Of a stretch of DNA of 11,767 nt, positions 6,421 through 11,767 are shown in pieces. Position numbers and translations under genes: made by a program. The stretch's first letter is position 1, and each line of letters opens with the position of its first letter. Below the pieces are notes generated by a model, which saw nothing but the letters and a program-made list of their open reading frames with translations, did no database searches and had not been told where the DNA came from. This stretch comes from Archangium sp. (GTDB lineage: Bacteria > Myxococcota > Myxococcia > Myxococcales > Myxococcaceae): NCBI GenBank assembly GCA_016793525.1, contig JAEUJT010000525.1, forward strand, positions 1 through 11,767, read 5' to 3'.

Positions 6421-8437
6421 AGATGCTGCCGGTCTGCGAAGCCGCCCACGCGCGCTGCCCGAAGATGCCGAGCGCCAGGTTGGTCGACGACATCGAGGTG
6501 AGCACGCCCGGCAGGGTGATCTCGGACCAGACGCCTGCCGATTGCCTCCAGAGGAGCCGAAAGTCGCTCGTGTACATCATCGCCGTGTGGGCCTCCGGGT
6601 CAGCCGCGAGGTGCGTGGCGCCAATGGTCGACTCCGGCTGCCAGCCCGTAGTGGAGGACCAGCGCACCACGCTGGACGTGCCCGCAACGAGCACCTCGGT
6701 CGGGGAGATCGCCGCCAGCGAGTCCGCGAAGAAGCCCGGCGTCGGCTGGCCCAGGTCGACCCAGCTGCCGTTTTCGTACCTGAAAACGCGGCCACCGCGC
6801 TGCGCCCAGGTGGTACCGCCGGCCGCCTCGATCTCGGCGACCCGCTCGATGGTGCCAGCCGGCGGGGGAACGACCGTCCACGACGCGCCGTCCCAGTGCG
6901 CGACGCCAGCGGTGTTGAAGTTGATTCGCCCGGCGAGCCAGATGTCGCTCGGCCCCGAGGCGGCGACGTCGAGCGCTTCGAAGTGCGAGCTGGCGAGCGC
7001 CGCCCCGCCGGGCATCGCCTGGCCCACGGTGGCGCCATCGAAGCGCCGAGGTTGGGAGTCTCGTATGACGACGTAGTCGCCGGGCCCTACCCGGCCCATG
7101 ATGTCGACTTGGGAGAGCGCCGACACCGGCTCCGCGCCTCGCTGCGTGAGCAACCATGACCCCGAGCCGAAGCCGTAAGCCGCGCCGTCGTCGCGCACCG
7201 TCAAGCGGCGCGGCTGCGGCCGACTGCCGTTCGACGTCGTGAGCGCGACCGCGCTGTGCCAGATCGAGCCGACGGTCATGAACAGCGAGTTGGGCGCACA
7301 CGCGATGCCCTCACGGCCGAGCATCGACATCGAGCTGATCTCGATGCTGGGCTCCAGGCGGGGCGGCACTTGGCGCTCCCACTGCCCCGCGAGGTACGCC
7401 CAGACGCCATCGGTCGCGTAGCCGAAGAGGTCGCGGTTGCTCTCGCTCAAGATGCACAAGCTGGAGATGCTACTGTTGTTCACCGTCGCTACGGGCTGAA
7501 CGCCGGTCGCCGACACGCGGGCGATGGTGGCATTGCCTCCCACCCCAGCGGCGTAGATGCCGGTGGGGGTGTTGCCCGAGAGGCAGCCGATGCCCCCGTC
7601 GTTGATGCAGGTCCAGCCGCCGTCGGTGAGGTAGCGGTGGAGGAAATCGGTGCGATAGTCGGGGGCGGGGAGGTTGACGTACGCCTCGTCGGCCGACGTG
7701 ACTGCGACGTCGCGGATGCGGCTGAGGCCGGGGGGGAGCGCGACCCGCTCCCACCGGCTCGCAGACGCGTTGAAGCGGAGAAGGGTTTCGGTCGTGTAGG
7801 CCCAGACGTCGCCGGCCGCCGACGCGACCAGCTGGGCGGTGACCCGTACGCCCGCATCGGGCATCGCCCGCGCGAAGGCGTTCTGGCTCTGCGCGAAATG
7901 GATGCTCGTGCCGTTCTGCTGCGTCACCACACCGGAGCTGGCGCTCGTCGCCACCACCGAACCGAGCGGCGCCGTGGCGTTGAGCTCGATGTACTCGAGC
8001 GCCCGAGTCGCGGTGACGCGGAACAGCTGCCCGTCGAGCACCGCGAAGCCGACGCCCGGCGCCGCGAGCGCGACCGAACACTGCGAGAAGCCTCTCGGCT
8101 GCGGGCTCACCCAGCACCACCCCGACGGTGCGCACACCGGGCCCTGCGTCTCGATGGGGAGCGAGGGAATACCGCTTTCGTTGCCGGCGCCTCCGCCGCT
8201 GCCCTCGCCGGCGTCGGAGGTTTCTTCAGCGCCACCGCCAGCGCCCCCGTCGCGAGGAACGGCGAGCTCGGGTGGTACGCACTCCTCTTCGAAGCACACG
8301 TAGCCGGGGCGGCAGTCGGTGGGCTCGGCGCAGCGGAAGCGAAAGGTCGGCGTCAGCTCAGACGTCGCGTCGAAACACGCGCCCGCGCCCGCCACAAAGG
8401 CGGCGACGGCGAACAGCGTGACGAGGCGGCGGCGCAT
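6407..8437 (-). CDS. Lipoprotein with Cys-rich N-terminus and beta-propeller-like repeats
   Basis: 676 residues. An Arg-rich start and a hydrophobic stretch (5-17) end in AGAGAC, with Cys21 as the probable lipidated residue. The lipobox lacks the usual Leu at -3, so lipidation is likely but not certain. Next comes a compact Cys motif (Cys36, Cys42, Cys48, Cys53; CRPGYVCFEEEC) of a kind common in myxobacterial surface lipoproteins. A Gly/Ser/Glu linker (62-90) leads to a body of roughly 560 residues. This body repeats a short pattern of a small residue, Trp or aromatic, then Gly, then a W-x-G/R-x-x-W ending, for example GVAHWDGASWTVV, VFRYENGSWVDLG and SVVRWSSTTGWQP. I read these as blades of a beta propeller and cannot assign a ligand. 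The gene is last in the minus-strand operon, 21 bases after the barrel gene. GAAGG four bases before the ATG is its ribosome site. Confidence 0.75.
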   Translation of the reverse strand: MRRRLVTLFAVAAFVAGAGACFDATSELTPTFRFRCAEPTDCRPGYVCFEEECVPPELAVPRDGGAGGGAEETSDAGEGSGGGAGNESGIPSLPIETQGPVCAPSGWCWVSPQPRGFSQCSVALAAPGVGFAVLDGQLFRVTATRALEYIELNATAPLGSVVATSASSGVVTQQNGTSIHFAQSQNAFARAMPDAGVRVTAQLVASAAGDVWAYTTETLLRFNASASRWERVALPPGLSRIRDVAVTSADEAYVNLPAPDYRTDFLHRYLTDGGWTCINDGGIGCLSGNTPTGIYAAGVGGNATIARVSATGVQPVATVNNSSISSLCILSESNRDLFGYATDGVWAYLAGQWERQVPPRLEPSIEISSMSMLGREGIACAPNSLFMTVGSIWHSAVALTTSNGSRPQPRRLTVRDDGAAYGFGSGSWLLTQRGAEPVSALSQVDIMGRVGPGDYVVIRDSQPRRFDGATVGQAMPGGAALASSHFEALDVAASGPSDIWLAGRINFNTAGVAHWDGASWTVVPPPAGTIERVAEIEAAGGTTWAQRGGRVFRYENGSWVDLGQPTPGFFADSLAAISPTEVLVAGTSSVVRWSSTTGWQPESTIGATHLAADPEAHTAMMYTSDFRLLWRQSAGVWSEITLPGVLTSMSSTNLALGIFGQRAWAASQTGSIFTKQ

Positions 8438-8458
8438 GCGGCCTTCGATGGTAGCGCG

Positions 8459-10030
8459 TCAGATGCTCAGCCGCAGCAGCACGCCCGCCTGCACCATTCC
8501 GGGAAAGCGCAGCGGCGCGAGGTTGCTCCGCACCGTCGCACCGGAGCCCGGCTGGCCAAGCTCTGACACGTTGGCGATGTCGTTGATGACCTGCGACGAC
8601 AACTTGAAGCGCAGCTGGCCGCCGGTCTGCCCGTAAAAGACCGCCGCGAAGGCCTGCACCGTCAGGTAGCTCAACACCCGAAAGCTGGCGTCGATGCGGG
8701 TGAGGCCCGAGGGGTCGTTCAAGATGAGAATGTTGCTCAGGCTGAGGGTGATCCACGACAGCTCCGGCAGCCCCGGCGCCGCGACGGTGACGGCGAGGTT
8801 GTGCTGGCCGCCGTAGAGCGCGGTCTGCTGAATGGGATCTGGGCGCTGGCCGACGAGCGACGGCGCGAAGGTCTGCACCTGGTACTCGACCGGGTCGACG
8901 TAGCCGGCCGGGTTGTAGAAGTACTCGGCGCCGACCACCGCGAAGTTCTTGTCGGTGTAGTTGAACTGGTACGACACGCCGCCCGACGCTTGCACCAGCA
9001 AGCCCTGGGGCCGGTACGCCTCGATCTGCCCAAGCTGCGAGAGCAAGGTGTCTTCAGTGAGGTCGCTCGGGTAGCGAAACTTCAAGAAGTCACGCGCGTC
9101 GCGCAACGCCGCTTCGGCATACACGTCGAATGGGCCCACCGCCGACGACACATCGACCGCGTACCGGGGCCTCCGCCCGCGGTGCCAGATGCCCCCCACG
9201 CCCACCTCTGCGGGGCCGAAGACGAATTCCCCACGCAGCGCGCCGCCGAGCTGGTCGATGGTCTCTCCCAACGAGGTGGGGTTGACCGCGTCGAGCAGGC
9301 CGTAGCCGTAGAAGTTCCACCCCAACGACTCGATGGGCACGTGGGCCTTGATCATGTTCACGCCGAGGCGCACGTCGAACGGGTTCAGCGCGTCGCGCGG
9401 TTGCGAGTTGAGAAAGTCGGTCGGGTACCAGACACGCGAGACGCCCCAGCGCACCTTCTGGCGCCCCACGGTCATGTACACCCGCCGCGCGATGTCGAAG
9501 CGCAGCCAGAGCTGATCCAAAAACACGCTCGGGTTCGTCTGCGAGGCCGGGGTGAGGCCCACCAGCGAGCCCGTCGGCGTGGTGGTGGTCGCCGCCGCGC
9601 CGGTGCTCAGCGGCCGGGTGGGGTCGAACTGCAGGCGACCCACGGCGAAGGCGCGGAGCCGATCGTTCGGGCGCCCATCGATGAAGGTGTCGAGAATGAA
9701 CGGCGCGCTCACCGAGCCCTTCTCGAAGGCTGGCCCTTCTTGCCAGTAGAACTGGCTCGACATGAGCAGGTTCGCGCCGACCTTGATCGGATCTGACGTG
9801 ACCTCGGCGGAGTCGAACTTGTTCTGAATCGGCCCGCTCGAGAGCTGGGCTTCGTCACCCGAGATGGTCACCTCGGCGGCGGGAGTGGTGGCGGGAATAG
9901 TGGCTTCGCTCGGCTGAACTCCGGCGTCGACCGCTTCGTCAGCCGTGCCGAACAGGTCGGCTTCGGCGGGTCGATCTTGCGCCACCGCCGGGAGCGCCAG
10001 CAGCGCCCCCACCAACACCGCGGCCCTCAT
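8459..10030 (-). CDS. Outer-membrane beta-barrel protein of the Lol-like operon
   Basis: 523 residues. The signal peptide is MRAAVLVGALLALPAVAQ, with cleavage after AVA or AVAQ. The ATG at 10030 overlaps the previous stop as ATGA. An upstream in-frame ATG at 10051 would add MAREQKP before the signal peptide and reach further into the upstream gene, so it is less likely. A low-complexity Ala/Thr/Glu stretch (20-70) follows. Residues about 85-523 alternate in the manner of transmembrane beta strands, with a strongly patterned core around 172-232 (QLWLRFDI, TVGRQKVRWG, WYPTDFLNSQ, NPFDVRLGV). The RQKVRWG and NPFD features resemble DUF1302-like porin-type barrels; I hold that only as a resemblance. 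The C-terminus is LLRLSI, ending in Ile and not in the usual Phe or Trp. Its position after the LolA-like gene suggests it is a cargo or the outer-membrane exit of that system. Confidence 0.75.
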   Translation of the reverse strand: MRAAVLVGALLALPAVAQDRPAEADLFGTADEAVDAGVQPSEATIPATTPAAEVTISGDEAQLSSGPIQNKFDSAEVTSDPIKVGANLLMSSQFYWQEGPAFEKGSVSAPFILDTFIDGRPNDRLRAFAVGRLQFDPTRPLSTGAAATTTTPTGSLVGLTPASQTNPSVFLDQLWLRFDIARRVYMTVGRQKVRWGVSRVWYPTDFLNSQPRDALNPFDVRLGVNMIKAHVPIESLGWNFYGYGLLDAVNPTSLGETIDQLGGALRGEFVFGPAEVGVGGIWHRGRRPRYAVDVSSAVGPFDVYAEAALRDARDFLKFRYPSDLTEDTLLSQLGQIEAYRPQGLLVQASGGVSYQFNYTDKNFAVVGAEYFYNPAGYVDPVEYQVQTFAPSLVGQRPDPIQQTALYGGQHNLAVTVAAPGLPELSWITLSLSNILILNDPSGLTRIDASFRVLSYLTVQAFAAVFYGQTGGQLRFKLSSQVINDIANVSELGQPGSGATVRSNLAPLRFPGMVQAGVLLRLSI

Positions 10031-10797
10031 CGGCTTTTGCTCTCGAGCCACGCCTTGGTGAACATGTTCTGGCTCAGGTTCGAGAGGTCGACCGACTTGA
10101 ACAGCACCAGCGTGGAGTTCGACTTCTCGATCTCGTCGAAGATGCGAATCTCACCGGGGAACCACACCTCGGCTTTCTTCGACTCGGAGAAGAGCTTCTG
10201 CCACTTCGGGTAATACGCGGTGCGCGCGAGCTTGCCCGAGGCGGCGAACTCCTGCCGCTTGAGAATGTTGTGCGTGACCTTGTCGACCCACAGCTTCTGC
10301 AGCGGGTACGCCACGTCGACGCCGTCTTTCACCTTGAGCTCGAGCTTGAGCGTCTCGAACTTGCCCAGCTTTTCTTCACCCTCGAAGGTGGCGGTGAATT
10401 CCTCGGCCAGGCGCGACTCGTCGAAGTCGCTGCGACGGGAATTGGTGCCGCCGATGCGCTCGCGCTCGGTGGCGCGGTCCCACTTGCCGGTGGTCGGGTC
10501 GAACGACCAGAGATTCTTCTCGAGGCGCAGGTACCCCTTGCCTTCTTCGCTCTTTGGCTTGGTGAAGAGCAGCATCAGCTTGTCGTCGTCATCGCGGCGA
10601 AAGATCAGCACCTCGCGCACGATGTCGGCTTTGTCTTTCTCTTTCTGCTCCAGGTAGCACAGCGCCTTGTAGTCGCCGCCGTTGCGCTGGCGGTCGTCGA
10701 TCTCCTGCAGCAGCTTGAGCAGATCCGCGGCCGACATCTCCGCGGCGAACGACGCGAACGAGAGCAACATCAACGACACAGCCAGAAGGCGACGCAT
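10027..10797 (-). CDS. LolA-like outer-membrane lipoprotein-sorting protein
   Basis: 256 residues. A signal peptide (1-18, cleavage near SFA-AE) indicates a periplasmic protein. The body matches the LolA-like sorting family seen beside FtsX/LolE permeases. Recognisable stretches are EIDDRQRNGGDY (32-43), VLIFRRDDDDKLMLLFTKPK, GKGYLRLEKNLWSFDPTTGK, RRSDFDESRLAEEF, a DVAYPLQKLWVDK strand pair and a terminal FTKAWLESKSR. Members form an open half-barrel that holds acyl chains or other lipids and shuttles them from the inner-membrane ABC complex to the outer membrane. This is a divergent branch, not the housekeeping LolA, so its load may be a lipid or a particular lipoprotein. The ATG at 10797 is four bases after the permease stop, and GTGGGG at the end of that gene serves as its ribosome site. 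Confidence 0.85.
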   Translation of the reverse strand: MRRLLAVSLMLLSFASFAAEMSAADLLKLLQEIDDRQRNGGDYKALCYLEQKEKDKADIVREVLIFRRDDDDKLMLLFTKPKSEEGKGYLRLEKNLWSFDPTTGKWDRATERERIGGTNSRRSDFDESRLAEEFTATFEGEEKLGKFETLKLELKVKDGVDVAYPLQKLWVDKVTHNILKRQEFAASGKLARTAYYPKWQKLFSESKKAEVWFPGEIRIFDEIEKSNSTLVLFKSVDLSNLSQNMFTKAWLESKSR

Positions 10798-10801
10798 GTG
10801 A

Positions 10802-11767
10802 TTACCCCACGTGTGACATTGCCGAGATCGGCTTGAGCCGCGCGGCGAGGAAAGAAGGAAGCACCGAGATCGCGGTGATGATCCCGGTGATGAAGAAGAC
10901 GCCGAACGCGAGCCACCCGACGGTGGGCGTGACGATGAGGTGATCGCTCATGAAGATGAACTGCGCGGTCTTCGGCAGCTGAATGTGCGCTGCGTTGAGC
11001 CCGGCCGAGATGGCGAGCCCGCCGAGCGCGCCTGACACGGTGCCCGCCAACCCGAGCAAGAAGCCCTCGGCCACGAACATCGCCAGCACCGAGCGCTGCT
11101 GCATGCCCACCGCGCGCAGGGTGCCGATCTCCCGCGTGCGCTCGCGAATCGAGATCCACACCACGTTCATGATGCCGACCGCGATGATCACCACCAGAAT
11201 GAAGATGACGCCGGCGGCCAACGCAGAGAAGCTCTTCACCATCCAGTTGACGAAGCTGCTCTCGTCTTCCCAGTTGGTGACGTCGAGCTTCTGCCCGGTC
11301 CACGACTCGCGGTTGACCGAGTCGAACTTCAGCCAGAAGGGGCGCGGGTCGGAGTCGAGCAGATCGTAGCCCGCCTTGGTCAGCACCCCGCGGAGCCGCT
11401 CCTGCACGGGCTTCAGCTGGCGGAGGTCTTTCAAGTACAGCTGCAGCGCGCCCGTCGTCTCATCGTTGAGCTGGTACAGCTGCCGCAGCGCCTGGCCGTT
11501 GACGAATGTGTTCCAGCTGCTGAGCATGCCGACGCTGGCCGCTACCGCCACCACCGTCACGTCGATGGTGTTGTTCGTGCCTCGAGGCGTCGGCGCCGAG
11601 ATCGTCATTCGATCGCCGACCTTGGCGCCCAGCTTCTCGGCCTGCTCCTCGAAAATGAGAATCGAGTCGGGCCGGGTGAGGCCGTCGAGCGAGCCTTCGC
11701 GCAACACCACCACGCTGCGAAAGCCGGGCTCCTGGGTAATGTCGATGCCGCCGATGCCGACCTGCAT
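10802..11767 (-). CDS. FtsX/LolC/LolE-family ABC transporter permease, C-terminal part, cut by the right edge
   Basis: The visible part is 321 residues and runs off the window, so the Met at the edge need not be the start; full-length relatives are around 400 residues with a first transmembrane helix before the periplasmic domain. Residues 1-175 form the periplasmic domain, with a VFNGQAL-like region at VNGQALRQLY (89-98). Three transmembrane segments lie at about 178-205, 226-258 and 283-307. Between the first two lies the coupling motif RERTREIGTLRAVGMQ (208-223), typical of this permease family and the contact for the ATPase. Such permeases do mechanotransmission or lipoprotein extraction, not substrate channelling. 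The LolA-like gene four bases downstream argues for a Lol-type role. The partner ATPase (LolD-like) is not in the window and is expected upstream of the edge. Confidence 0.9.
   Translation of the reverse strand: MQVGIGGIDITQEPGFRSVVVLREGSLDGLTRPDSILIFEEQAEKLGAKVGDRMTISAPTPRGTNNTIDVTVVAVAASVGMLSSWNTFVNGQALRQLYQLNDETTGALQLYLKDLRQLKPVQERLRGVLTKAGYDLLDSDPRPFWLKFDSVNRESWTGQKLDVTNWEDESSFVNWMVKSFSALAAGVIFILVVIIAVGIMNVVWISIRERTREIGTLRAVGMQQRSVLAMFVAEGFLLGLAGTVSGALGGLAISAGLNAAHIQLPKTAQFIFMSDHLIVTPTVGWLAFGVFFITGIITAISVLPSFLAARLKPISAMSHVG

Noticed and set aside
6412..6442. Inverted repeat GCTTCG / CGAAGC at the junction of the two convergent blocks, considered as a terminator
   Set aside because: The stem is six base pairs with a 19-base loop and no T-run on either strand, so it is too weak to call an intrinsic terminator.
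7256..8566. 436-residue open frame on the plus strand opposite the lipoprotein
   Set aside because: It is antisense to a gene with a signal peptide, Cys motif and repeats, runs into the barrel gene, and has no recognisable domain.

Overview
The window is dense, GC-rich bacterial coding DNA in two convergent gene blocks that meet, tail to tail, at about 6407-6420. Gram-negative envelope genes (lipid A acyltransferase, Lol-type ABC permease, LolA-like carrier, beta-barrel proteins) sit beside a eukaryote-like Ser/Thr kinase, PEGA and TPR proteins, and a Cys-rich lipoprotein with a propeller-like body. This combination points to a myxobacterium or related Myxococcota. That assignment is an inference from gene content and style; no rRNA or other marker is present.

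Plus-strand block (134-6420). Five genes are packed with gaps of at most about 27 bases or with overlaps: a Fpg/Nei-family DNA glycosylase; an exported PEGA-domain protein with a probable outer-membrane beta-barrel tail; an exported TPR protein; a membrane Ser/Thr kinase with an N-terminal zinc ribbon and an extracytoplasmic helical tail; and a lipid A-type acyltransferase whose GTG start overlaps the kinase stop. The last four read as an envelope module: two exported proteins, a transmembrane kinase and an enzyme of outer-membrane lipid synthesis. A short divergent region (68-133) separates this block from the start of a minus-strand gene that runs off the left edge.

Minus-strand block (11767-6407, read right to left). 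The order is the C-terminal part of a LolC/LolE/FtsX-family permease (cut by the right edge), a LolA-like lipoprotein-sorting protein, a large outer-membrane beta-barrel protein, and a lipoprotein with a Cys-rich N-terminus and a propeller-like repeat body. Gaps are 4 and 21 bases with one ATGA overlap, so this is very likely one operon. It resembles an accessory Lol-like export route that carries its own outer-membrane partners.

I see no tRNA, rRNA, CRISPR array, insertion sequence or convincing intrinsic terminator. No gene-free stretch exceeds 70 bases. The most interesting points are the putative kinase-centred envelope module, the substituted arginine in the zinc finger of the glycosylase, a possible leaderless start for that gene, and the self-contained Lol-like operon.
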